Below are positions 8,210 through 16,148 of a DNA stretch of 64,000 nt, in pieces. The position numbers and the translations under genes were made by a program. Below the pieces are notes generated by a model that did not search any database, was not told where the DNA came from, and saw only the letters and a program-made list of their open reading frames with translations. The stretch's first letter is position 1; every line of letters begins with the position of its first letter. The DNA comes from an uncultured Lachnospiraceae bacterium (GTDB taxonomy: Bacteria; Bacillota; Clostridia; Lachnospirales; Lachnospiraceae), in contig CACWHK010000018.1 of assembly GCA_902760755.1 (NCBI GenBank), positions 26,175 to 90,174 of the forward strand, given 5' to 3'.

Positions 8210-11200
8210 ATGGTTGGTTCCCATACCATGGATTATGTATATGCCCGTGCGTCGGCGGAAATGAAGCACGGAAACCGAAAGCTCATGTGCATCGAGGATG
8301 TATTTCTCGGTATCCTGAAGCTGAGTGAGATGAAAGCGGAAGATATCCTGCAGGGATCTCCGATCCTTCTTGCTGCGACAAATATCGAGATCCGGGCGCT
8401 GAAGACGCTGCTCACGGAGGGCTATAAGGTAGATACCACCCACCTTCGGGGTATCCTTCGCCAGACGCTGCTGCACCTTCCTCCCATCGAGAAGGAAAAT
8501 GTGGAGGAGTACTGGAATCGCGCGAAGAAGTTCGCTGCGGAGCGGAAATCCGAGCAGTATTTTCCTACAGATATGCTGCGGGCCATCGTGGAGAAACCCA
8601 CGGAGATCCTGAAGCAGGTGTGTGATATCGCAGACTGGAACAAGCCGCACGAGGAAGCGAAGAAACCGGGGGAGGAGAAGGCGCCTGTGCCGGATGGCGA
8701 GGACGTTCCCTACGACGGAAAGGGAGGGAAGAATCCCCGGAGTGTCAAGGTGGTGGACGGCATGATCATGGCGGATAACGAGGAGGAAAATGCACGGGAA
8801 ATGAGTCCGGACTACCTCTCGGAGCTGACGGGACGGATCCGCAGACTCCGTGCGAAGCTGCTTTCCACCGTGAAGGGGCAGGACCATGTGGTGCATGCAT
8901 TTGCGGAGGGACTCTTTGCCGCAAATGTACTGGCAGCCAGCGACGAGAACCGGAAACGCCCCCGTGCCATCTTTGCCTTCGTGGGACCTCCGGGAGTCGG
9001 AAAGACCTTCCTGGCAGAGCAGGCAGCAGAAGAACTGGGACTTCCCTTTAAGCGGTTTGATATGTCCACCTATTCGGACCATCAGTCCCACGGCGGACTT
9101 GTGGGCTGGGAGAAGAGCTATCAGGCAGCGGCACCGGGTGTACTGACGGGCTTTGTGGCTGAGAACCCCTGCTGTATCCTTCTCTTTGATGAGATCGAGA
9201 AGGCACATTTGAATACGATCCAGCTGTTTTTGCAGGTGTTGGATGCAGGACGCCTTACGGACCGTTATATTGGCCGGGAGGTAAGCTTTAAGGATACGAT
9301 CATTATCTTTACCAGCAATGCAGGAAAGTCCCTCTATGAGGGCGAGGCCCGGCAGAACGCGGCCGGGATTCCCCGGAAGGTGATCCTGAATGCGCTGGAG
9401 ACGGAGAAGGATCCGCGGACGGGATCCCCCTTCTTCCCCGGAGCCATCACCAGCCGTCTGGCCACAGGCTGGCCCATCCTGTTCAATCATCTGGAGCCCC
9501 ACAATCTGGAGAAGATCAGTGAGAGAGAGATCTGCCGATTTGGAGAATTGTTTGAGAAGCAGTATGGAGTGAAGACGGAGTTTGATCCGCTTCTTGCCAC
9601 GGCACTGCTCTTCCGCGAGGGTGGAGCTGCGGATGCCCGCACCCTCCGGGCGCAGACGGAGCTGTTCTTTAAGAATGAGATTTTCAAGGTCTGCCGCCTC
9701 TGGAACGAGGAAAGCTTTGAGAAGGTGGTAAGGACGTTGGAGAAGATTACCTTCTCTGTGGAAACGGATTCCCTTACACCGGAGTTAAAGCCGCTGTTCT
9801 TCCCGGATGAAAATGCGGAGATCCTGATCTACGGAGATACGACCTTTGCGGATCACTGCAGGGAGGCCATGCCCGGGTTTATCTTTTATGACACCTGTAA
9901 CGTAGAGGAAGCGCTTACCATTGCGGGAGAGAAGAACATCCGCATGGTGCTTCTGGATATTGCGGAAAAGAGCAGGACAACCGAGGAAATCCTCAGCACG
10001 GTCTATGAGGAGGATCTGCTTCTCTCCGTCGGAGCCTTTGACAATAAGCCCATGGCTGCCGGAGCCTTCCGGGACGGAGGCGGACTGTTCCGAAAGCTTC
10101 GGGAACGTCTTCCGGAGCTGCCGGTCTACCTGCTGGAGAAGAAGGACTTTGTGATCGACGAGGAGCTGACCATGAGCTTTGTCCGGGCAGGAGCCCGGGG
10201 CAAGCTGACGGAACCGGAGGAGGACTTTACCGTATTTGAGGATATTCTCACGGATGTCTGCCGGGAGCTCTACCTGCAGGAGGTGGCTGCGACACTTGCA
10301 GCCGAACGGAAGAACCTCTCCTTTGAGACGGCTCCGAAGCTGTCCGAGGACCAGAAGGAGGTGGTGATCCGCCTTCGCGATTTCTCGCTGAAACGGGCTG
10401 CGGAAGGCGAGGATGCCGGCAGCATTCTCAGCGACGCTGAGAAACCGAATACGAGATTTGACGACGTGATCGGAGCAAGGGACGCGAAGGACGAGCTTCG
10501 TTTCTTCGTGGAGTTCCTGAAGAATCCGAAGAAATACACGGCCAAGGGCTTAAAACCGCCGAAGGGTGTGCTGCTGTACGGCCCTCCGGGCACGGGCAAG
10601 ACCATGCTGGCGCGTGCCATGGCGGGAGAATCCGACGTTGCATTTATTCCCGCCAATGCGTCCAACTTTGTGAATAAGTATGCAGGCTCCGGCCCTGCCG
10701 CGGTCCGTGACCTGTTCCAGAGGGCCAGACGATATGCTCCGGCGGTGGTATTCATCGACGAGATCGATGCCATCGGACGGAAGCGGGAGGGAACCACCTA
10801 CGGACGGTCGGAGGAGACAACGCTTAACTCCCTTCTTACGGAAATGGACGGCTTCTCCGTGGATCCGAAGCGACCGGTCTTTGTGCTTGCAGCCACAAAC
10901 TTCGCAGTGGAAGCAGGAGGCCGCGGCATCGGAGAACTGGATCCGGCGCTGGTTCGTCGGTTTGACCGGAAGATCCTGGTGGATCTGCCGGATGAGGCAG
11001 ACCGGGAGAAGCTGCTCCGGATGCTGATCGGAAAGAACCCGACGCATGTGGTCAGTGAAGGGATGCTGCACCGGCTGGCAGAGCGGTCCACGGGTATGAG
11101 CCCCGCGAATCTGACAGGTGTGGTGGAGCTGGCAAACCGTATGGCCGTGAAGGCCGGAACGCCGGTGGATGATGAAATCCTCGAGGAAGCCTTCGAGCTG

Positions 11201-11755
11201 ACAAAGCACGGCGAGAAGAAGGACTGGGGCTATGAATCTCTGGAGCGTGTGGCGCGGCACGAAAGCGGGCATGCCTTCCTCTGTTATCTTGGCGGGAATA
11301 CGCCGGCCTATCTTACCATCGTTGCCCGGGGCGAGCATGGCGGATATATGGAGCATTCATCGAAGGACCTCGGTCCGCTGGCGACGAAGGAGGAGCTTCT
11401 TTCCCGCATTCGGACCAGTCTGGGCGGACGGGCTGCGGAGATCGTATACTATGGCGAGAAGGACGGAGTATCCACAGGCGCAGCCGGAGATCTGGAGAAC
11501 GCCACGAAGCTGGCAGCGGCCATGATCTCATCCTACGGTATGGATGAGGACTTCGGCCTGGCCTATATGGAGCCAAGAGATGCCATGAAGGATCCGGACT
11601 TCCGCAGAAAGGTAAATGAACTGCTGCGGGGCGAGATGCGGAGAACCGTGGAGATCCTGCAGGAGAACCGTGCAAGGATCGACCGTCTGGTGAGTGAACT
11701 GATGAAGAAAAATAAGCTGACCGCGGAGGAGATGGAAGTACTGCTGAAGGAGTAG
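8210..11755 (+). CDS. Clp-like AAA+ module fused to FtsH-like AAA+ zinc protease (M41)
   Basis: 1181 residues. The N-terminus (about 1-130) resembles a Clp N-domain. A first AAA+ module of ClpA/B-C type follows: Walker A GPPGVGKT (259-266), Walker B LLFDEIEKAH, sensor FTSNAG. Residues about 530-690 form an alpha/beta segment reminiscent of a receiver fold (MVLLDIAE). A second AAA+ is FtsH-like: GPPGTGKT (about 791-798), FIDEIDAIGRKR, pore-loop FVNKYAGSG, Arg-finger LVRRFDRK. The M41 peptidase carries HESGH (1017-1021) and the third ligand in GAAGDLENATKLA. FtsH transmembrane helices are absent, so it should be soluble. The start at 8210 follows GAGGAGG; an upstream in-frame TTG overlaps that site. 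It lies 24 bases after the kinase, which suggests phosphorylation-controlled unfolding/proteolysis (inference). Confidence 0.88.
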   Translation: MVGSHTMDYVYARASAEMKHGNRKLMCIEDVFLGILKLSEMKAEDILQGSPILLAATNIEIRALKTLLTEGYKVDTTHLRGILRQTLLHLPPIEKENVEEYWNRAKKFAAERKSEQYFPTDMLRAIVEKPTEILKQVCDIADWNKPHEEAKKPGEEKAPVPDGEDVPYDGKGGKNPRSVKVVDGMIMADNEEENAREMSPDYLSELTGRIRRLRAKLLSTVKGQDHVVHAFAEGLFAANVLAASDENRKRPRAIFAFVGPPGVGKTFLAEQAAEELGLPFKRFDMSTYSDHQSHGGLVGWEKSYQAAAPGVLTGFVAENPCCILLFDEIEKAHLNTIQLFLQVLDAGRLTDRYIGREVSFKDTIIIFTSNAGKSLYEGEARQNAAGIPRKVILNALETEKDPRTGSPFFPGAITSRLATGWPILFNHLEPHNLEKISEREICRFGELFEKQYGVKTEFDPLLATALLFREGGAADARTLRAQTELFFKNEIFKVCRLWNEESFEKVVRTLEKITFSVETDSLTPELKPLFFPDENAEILIYGDTTFADHCREAMPGFIFYDTCNVEEALTIAGEKNIRMVLLDIAEKSRTTEEILSTVYEEDLLLSVGAFDNKPMAAGAFRDGGGLFRKLRERLPELPVYLLEKKDFVIDEELTMSFVRAGARGKLTEPEEDFTVFEDILTDVCRELYLQEVAATLAAERKNLSFETAPKLSEDQKEVVIRLRDFSLKRAAEGEDAGSILSDAEKPNTRFDDVIGARDAKDELRFFVEFLKNPKKYTAKGLKPPKGVLLYGPPGTGKTMLARAMAGESDVAFIPANASNFVNKYAGSGPAAVRDLFQRARRYAPAVVFIDEIDAIGRKREGTTYGRSEETTLNSLLTEMDGFSVDPKRPVFVLAATNFAVEAGGRGIGELDPALVRRFDRKILVDLPDEADREKLLRMLIGKNPTHVVSEGMLHRLAERSTGMSPANLTGVVELANRMAVKAGTPVDDEILEEAFELTKHGEKKDWGYESLERVARHESGHAFLCYLGGNTPAYLTIVARGEHGGYMEHSSKDLGPLATKEELLSRIRTSLGGRAAEIVYYGEKDGVSTGAAGDLENATKLAAAMISSYGMDEDFGLAYMEPRDAMKDPDFRRKVNELLRGEMRRTVEILQENRARIDRLVSELMKKNKLTAEEMEVLLKE

Positions 11756-11802
11756 AGTCATTTTTTGCGGTTGACGGGCCGAATAATCCGTACGAGGTGA
11801 AA

Positions 11803-12075
11803 ATGGAAAAGTATCGGTATCAAATCGTTCGAGACTATAAACTGAGAGAAACCGTGAAGTACCCGGACGACCCGGCTCTGCGGGATACAGTGCTTCGGTA
11901 CGGTGAGGAGTTGGGGGACCACGGACGGTTTACACTGAAGTTCGTGGGAATCGACCGGAGGATCGAAGTGCTGATCGAGGCGGACAGTGAAGAGCTCTCC
12001 CGGCAGTATGCCAAAGCCTTTCAGGATTTTCTGGAACGCGGGGGTTATCTTACGGATATGAAAGATACGGAATGA
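11803..12075 (+). CDS. Small acidic protein of unknown function
   Basis: 90 residues, mixed beta/alpha by eye: charged N-terminus MEKYRYQIVRDYKL, then KFVGIDRRIEVLIEA and a C-terminal helix. I do not recognise the family. GAGGTGA immediately precedes the ATG. An in-frame GTG two codons upstream overlaps that site. Its stop overlaps the start of the nuclease gene (ATGA at 12072-12075), so the two are translationally coupled; it may belong to the nuclease or close the kinase-protease operon 47 bases upstream. Confidence 0.65.
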   Translation: MEKYRYQIVRDYKLRETVKYPDDPALRDTVLRYGEELGDHGRFTLKFVGIDRRIEVLIEADSEELSRQYAKAFQDFLERGGYLTDMKDTE

Positions 12076-13163
12076 AGAAACGAACAAGGATCATCCTATA
12101 CATTTTCATAGCGGTTCTCGGACTGGCAGGAATCGGATATCAGTGGCAGAGAAGCCGTGACAGCGGAAGAGGGGAGCAGGAAGCATCTGCTTCAGAAGAG
12201 AAATCGACAGAGAAACCGGAGGCGCCGGAGAAGGCCTTTGATCTGTCGAAGCTCCCTCCGTACGCCGGAGAGCCGTATGTGACGGTGGACGAAAACAGGC
12301 CGTTCTTCAGGGAAGAGGAAAGGCGCCGGACGGATACATTTGAAACCTACAGTGCGCTGGATGCACTGGGTCGCTGCGGGGTCGCGTATGCGAACCTGAG
12401 CCCGGAGCTTATGCCTGAGGAGGACCGGGGGCAGATCGGACAGATCCGGCCCTCGGGCTGGCATACGGTGAAGTACAGCGATCTGATTGAGGATAACTAC
12501 CTCTACAACCGCTGTCACCTGATCGGATTTGCCCTGGCCGGGGAGAACGGGGAGACCAACCTCATTACCGGCACAAGGTACCTGAATGTAGAGGGGATGC
12601 TTCCCTTCGAGATCCGGGTCGGAGATTATATCCGCGCCACCGGGAATCACGTGCTGTACCGCGTGACACCGGTGTTTGAGGGAGAAAACCTGGTGGCATC
12701 CGGAGTGGAGATGGAGGCCTGGTCCGTGGAGGATGCAGGTGCCGGACTCTGCTTTCATGTGTATTGTTACAACGTGCAGCCGGGGATTGAGATCGACTAT
12801 CTGACGGGAGAGAGCCGGAGAGCCGAGGAGAAGGCGGAGGGAACCACCGCGAAGGAACCCGGGACCACCGAAAGGACCGAATCAACGGAAGTCACGGAAT
12901 CTACTGAATCCAAAGAGTCCACGGAAGCTCCGGTGGGAGAACGAACGCTCCCGACGGAGGAGGACACCGGATCGGAACAAGGAAGCGTGGAACCGGAAAA
13001 GACCACCTTTATTTTGAACACCAGCTCCATGAAGATCCATCTTCCTTCCTGCGACAGTGTGAAGGATATGAAGGAGAAGAACAGGAAGGAATACACCGGT
13101 ACCATCGAGGAATTAAAGGAACTCGGATATCAGCCCTGCAAGCGTTGTCTGGCAGGGTATTAA
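12072..13163 (+). CDS. Membrane-anchored DNA/RNA non-specific endonuclease with C-terminal Ada-like Cys motif
   Basis: 363 residues. One N-terminal hydrophobic helix (about 5-22) is followed by an acidic linker and a NucA/EndA-type nuclease domain (about 55-250) with YNRCHLIGF, the equivalent of the (D/N)RGH catalytic motif, and NLITGTRYLN as the metal-ligand helix. Then comes a Thr/Glu/Ser-rich linker (about 255-310) and a C-terminal segment with CDSV...CKRC, like the metal-binding Cys pairs found on Ada and some secreted nucleases. It likely acts outside the membrane in DNA degradation, nutrient scavenging or uptake. Overlaps the 90-residue gene by 4 bases and ends before a terminator. Confidence 0.82.
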   Translation: MKKRTRIILYIFIAVLGLAGIGYQWQRSRDSGRGEQEASASEEKSTEKPEAPEKAFDLSKLPPYAGEPYVTVDENRPFFREEERRRTDTFETYSALDALGRCGVAYANLSPELMPEEDRGQIGQIRPSGWHTVKYSDLIEDNYLYNRCHLIGFALAGENGETNLITGTRYLNVEGMLPFEIRVGDYIRATGNHVLYRVTPVFEGENLVASGVEMEAWSVEDAGAGLCFHVYCYNVQPGIEIDYLTGESRRAEEKAEGTTAKEPGTTERTESTEVTESTESKESTEAPVGERTLPTEEDTGSEQGSVEPEKTTFILNTSSMKIHLPSCDSVKDMKEKNRKEYTGTIEELKELGYQPCKRCLAGY

Positions 13164-13193
13164 CCGAAGAAAAAAGTGCAGGAGATCACCTTA

Positions 13194-13239
13194 AAATGAG
13201 GCCGTTTTCGTTAATGTTTTTAACGTAGCGGCCTCATTT
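13194..13239. terminator. Bidirectional Rho-independent terminator
   Basis: The arms AAATGAGGCCG and CGGCCTCATTT enclose an inner CGTTA/TAACG stem and are followed by TTCTT. It closes the nuclease transcript. Confidence 0.8.
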
Positions 13240-13282
13240 CTTAATCAATCATTAAAAGTACATTAAGGTTTTCTTATACCTC

Positions 13283-13311
13283 TTGACACACAATACTGTG
13301 CGAGATATAGT
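13283..13311 (+). promoter_or_regulatory. Promoter of the padR operon
   Basis: TTGACA (13283-13288), 17 bases, TATAGT (13306-13311). The surrounding ACAC...GTGT symmetry could hold a PadR operator, as these regulators usually repress themselves; the exact site is not clear. Confidence 0.7.
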
Positions 13312-13386
13312 ACGACGTGTGAGGCGGGAAAACCTGAGGAAATACAAGGGAAAACAAAGCCTGGCGACCGGAAAGGAGGAAGGGAT

Positions 13387-13746
13387 TTGGATGTTCAACT
13401 GAAGAGAGGTCTGTTGGAGGTTTGCGTACTTGCAGCCATCAAAACAGCAGATTCTTATGGGTATCAGATCATCCGGGACATGAAGCCCTACGTCGAGGTC
13501 TCGGAATCGACGCTCTACCCGATCCTGCGGAGGCTGGAATCGGCAAACATGTTAAATGTTTACACAGCTGAGCACGGCGGACGACTTCGGAAGTATTACC
13601 ACATCACGGAGCAGGGTACGAAGCGGATGGAAGAGTTTAAGGAAGAATGGAATGAGATCCTTTCCATTTATGAGTTCATAGTAAAGGAGGATACGGGGGA
13701 TGAACAAGCAGGAGTTCCTCACGGCGTTGTGGAAGCAACTGTCTGA
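13387..13746 (+). CDS. PadR-family transcriptional regulator (TTG start)
   Basis: 119 residues. The N-terminal winged helix reads QLKRGLLEVCVLAAI, SYGYQIIRDM and SESTLYPILRRLE, the hallmark of PadR; the C-terminus adds a short helix. The start is TTG at 13387, 8 bases after AAAGGAGG; the nearby ATG (13391) is out of frame. The last 47 bases overlap the next gene, so PadR and the HAAS protein are translationally coupled. In Firmicutes such PadR proteins govern adjacent HAAS/DUF4097 membrane-stress genes. Confidence 0.9.
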   Translation: MDVQLKRGLLEVCVLAAIKTADSYGYQIIRDMKPYVEVSESTLYPILRRLESANMLNVYTAEHGGRLRKYYHITEQGTKRMEEFKEEWNEILSIYEFIVKEDTGDEQAGVPHGVVEATV

Positions 13747-14536
13747 AGTTCCAAGTGAAGATGTTGAAGAGTCTCTGGACTACTACAGCGAGATGATCGA
13801 AGACCGGATGGAATCCGGCATGACGGAGGAAGAGGCGGTGGCAGCCGTCGGATCCGTGGAAGACGCAGCAAAGCAGATCATCGCCGAGATTCCGGAACGA
13901 AGAACGAACCGGGGTAAGAAGGAATCCCCGAAGCCGGCAGCAGATACAGCGGCAGAGACCAAGGCGGAGGCTCCGGGCTACAAGGCGGAGACACCGAACT
14001 ACAAGGCCGAGGCACCGAAGCAGACCTCCCGCAGCACTTCCGGAACAGGCTATTACAAGTCGCCTTATGAGAAAAATGAGTCCTATAAGAGCGATGCTTA
14101 TAACGAAGAATATATGAAGACCATCGACAGCTACCTGAACCCGGAACCGGAGCCAAAGAAGAAGGCGTCGGGGGGAACCTCCGGATGGAAGATCGCATTC
14201 TTCATCCTCGGATTCCCGATCTGGTTCCCGCTTCTGGTAACTGCAGGCTCCCTGATCTTCGCGGGGTTTGTAACCGTATGGGCACTGATGATCGCGTTCT
14301 TCGCAGTTGCAGGTTCCTTCGTGGTTTCGGGAATCGCAGGAGCTCTTTCCCTGATCTTCTTCGCGATTCAGGGTGAAGTTGCCATCGGCCTCATGCATGC
14401 CGGCATCGGATTCGTCCTTGCAGGCATCGGTATCTTCCTGTTTATGCTGGCAGGCGCAGTTGTACGCGGAACATTTACAGTAACAAGAGCCATGGGACGC
14501 GGAATCGGAAACATCTTCCGCAGAAAGGAGGCGTAA
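13700..14536 (+). CDS. HAAS/DUF1700-domain membrane protein
   Basis: 278 residues. The N-terminus (MNKQEFLTALWKQLSEVP to about 65) is the HAAS fold with the pattern DYYSEMIEDRMESGMTEEEA, typical of PadR-partner proteins. A Lys/Pro/Glu/Tyr-rich linker (about 72-150) contains near-repeats of (G/N/-)YKAE(A/T)P. The C-terminal half has several hydrophobic helices (about 160-270). It starts 6 bases after GGATACGGGGG/AAGGAGG, inside padR. It is likely a membrane-located effector or sensor working with the PadR protein and the DUF4097 protein. Confidence 0.85.
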   Translation: MNKQEFLTALWKQLSEVPSEDVEESLDYYSEMIEDRMESGMTEEEAVAAVGSVEDAAKQIIAEIPERRTNRGKKESPKPAADTAAETKAEAPGYKAETPNYKAEAPKQTSRSTSGTGYYKSPYEKNESYKSDAYNEEYMKTIDSYLNPEPEPKKKASGGTSGWKIAFFILGFPIWFPLLVTAGSLIFAGFVTVWALMIAFFAVAGSFVVSGIAGALSLIFFAIQGEVAIGLMHAGIGFVLAGIGIFLFMLAGAVVRGTFTVTRAMGRGIGNIFRRKEA

Positions 14537-14539
14537 GAT

Positions 14540-15388
14540 ATGAAAGCAAGAATATGGTCTATCATAGCAATCGTACTGATCGCCTGCGGAATCGGTTTCT
14601 GTATGGTGGCCCTGATCATGAAGGGATTTGATTTTACAAAGTTCAGTACGGAAGGCGATGAAGTAACAAATGAGCATGTTGTGGAGGAAGACTTCACGAA
14701 GATTTCGATTGATACAAGTACCGCGGATGTTCGCTTTGAAGTATCCGCCGACGGCAAGGCCAGGGTGGTCTGCCATGAGACAGAGAAGCGGATCCATGAG
14801 GTAAAGGTAGAGAACGGAACACTGAAGATCAAGGAGAAGAATGAGAAGAAGTGGTTCGAGTATATCGGAATCTTCGGCGGATTCAAGAAGATCGAGGTGA
14901 CCGTATACCTGCCGGAGAAGAAGGCAGAGAATTCGAACAGAAAAGAGAAGGGTGCGAATGCGACCAGAATGGAGCTGGACGAGCTTCGGATCAATACCAG
15001 CACCGGTGATGTGGAACTGAAGGACCTTCTCGTAAAGGGAGATATGATCCTTGACAGCTCCACCGGACAGCATCGTCTGACCAACGTTCTGGCGGGAAGT
15101 GCAACGATCGACATTTCCACCGGAGACGTGATCATTAACAATTCGGAGTTCTTCGGAAGGCTGAAGATCGACGGCTCCACCTCGGATATCAGGATTACAT
15201 CCGGTGATGCCGAGACCGTGAATATCGACACCAGCACCGGAGATATCATCTGCTCCTTCCTCTCTGAGAAGAACATCAAGGCAGATACCTCCACCGGAGA
15301 TATCAGAGTTCCGGAACAGAACGGAGCAGGAGGAGAGTGTAAGCTCAACACCTCCACCGGAGATATCAAAGTAGAGTACGTAAAGTAA
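14540..15388 (+). CDS. DUF4097-family beta-strand repeat protein
   Basis: 282 residues with one N-terminal transmembrane helix (about 5-27) and then an exported beta-solenoid-like domain. The repeat (I/L)(D/N)TSTGDI recurs many times, e.g. about residues 152-157, 193-197, 230-237, 253-258 and 273-278, as in DUF4097/YvlB-like putative adhesins. It starts 3 bases after the HAAS gene. Predicted to be a cell-surface or membrane-associated envelope protein under PadR control. Confidence 0.85.
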   Translation: MKARIWSIIAIVLIACGIGFCMVALIMKGFDFTKFSTEGDEVTNEHVVEEDFTKISIDTSTADVRFEVSADGKARVVCHETEKRIHEVKVENGTLKIKEKNEKKWFEYIGIFGGFKKIEVTVYLPEKKAENSNRKEKGANATRMELDELRINTSTGDVELKDLLVKGDMILDSSTGQHRLTNVLAGSATIDISTGDVIINNSEFFGRLKIDGSTSDIRITSGDAETVNIDTSTGDIICSFLSEKNIKADTSTGDIRVPEQNGAGGECKLNTSTGDIKVEYVK

Positions 15389-15407
15389 AACACAGAATAT
15401 CATAAAA

Positions 15408-15460
15408 GAGGTACCGCCCGGTACACCAGTGAAGTGGTGTGTCGGGCGGCACCTCTATTT
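15408..15460 (+). terminator. Rho-independent terminator of the padR operon
   Basis: GAGGTACCGCCCGGTACACC pairs with GGTGTGTCGGGCGGCACCTC and is followed by TATTTAT, 19 bases after the DUF4097 stop. Confidence 0.8.
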
Positions 15461-15520
15461 ATGGCCTGTTATGGCTCTGTTGTCCATGGTTCCATGTCCT
15501 GTCAATCCGAGCCACATTTG

Positions 15521-15549
15521 TGTCATTCTGCGCCGCAGGCGAAGAATCT
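15521..15549. repeat. Half copy of the TGTCATTCTG...GAATC intergenic repeat
   Basis: TGTCATTCTG at 15521-15530, then a GC-rich CGCCGCAGGCGAAG and GAATC, ending exactly at the DUF1858 stop codon. The same head is seen in the full element at 53484-53565. The right half with GGATGACA is missing here. Confidence 0.6.
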
Positions 15550-15840
15550 CTATAAGCTCTCTCCCGGATGCTCGATCAGCTCCGTGGTAAGCATATCATT
15601 GACCACCTTGATCACGTCATCCGGATCCAGACCGTGAACGTAGCTGGCTTCCTCCACACTCTCATACAGAGCGACACCGCAGGTGACGCAGTGCATGCCA
15701 ACGGAAAGAAGGGCTTTCGCTGCGGAGGGATAGATCTCGATCACATCCCCGATCAGCATATCCTTTGTGATAAACTGACGGATCCCGTCCTCATCGACCG
15801 GGAGATCCTTGTATTTTTCGATATTGGTTTCGTTCTCCAT
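15550..15840 (-). CDS. DUF1858-domain small protein
   Basis: 96 residues. The region from ITKDMLIGDVI to the C-terminus matches DUF1858 (hybrid-cluster-associated disulfide domain): IYPSAAKALLSVGMHCVTCG with the conserved CxxC pair, then VYESVEEAS and DVIKVVNDML-like helices. Such proteins are thought to have a redox or metal-related role but are not well characterised. CGGAGG lies 7 bases upstream of the ATG. It is divergent from ileS. Confidence 0.82.
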   Translation of the reverse strand: MENETNIEKYKDLPVDEDGIRQFITKDMLIGDVIEIYPSAAKALLSVGMHCVTCGVALYESVEEASYVHGLDPDDVIKVVNDMLTTELIEHPGESL

Positions 15841-16040
15841 GTGTTGCCTCCGAAGTGGGGAAATCCCACGGGTTTCTTCGTAATTCTACGGAAAGAATGT
15901 AACCTCTTTTTGCACGTTTGTCAAGAAGGGTTCCACAGGACGAGGAGTTATGTAAACCGCGATTCGAAAAACCCGGTAAGAAATGGTGAGAAATGTACAA
16001 AACAGGACGGGTTTTCGTACATTTTTCTACTTCCTGCAAT

Positions 16041-16070
16041 TTGACACATGGAAAAGAGAAGTGTTATACT
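16041..16070 (+). promoter_or_regulatory. Promoter of ileS
   Basis: TTGACA (16041-16046) and TATACT (16065-16070) with 18-base spacing. Only about 70 bases separate the start of transcription from the start codon, too short for the T-box leader often found before ileS in Firmicutes. Confidence 0.75.
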
Positions 16071-16148
16071 TGTGAAGTGTGTATCCATGTGAAAAAAGAC
16101 GTCATTTCACGGGAAGGATACATGAGAACAGAAAGGAATCTGCAGATT

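Noticed and set aside
2566-11755. Type VI secretion post-translational control locus
   Set aside because: The gene set is similar but no sheath, baseplate or spike genes are present and the AAA+ is an FtsH-type protease, not ClpV.
16071-16148. T-box leader before ileS
   Set aside because: The leader is only about 70 bases long and lacks the T-box and antiterminator stem sequence.
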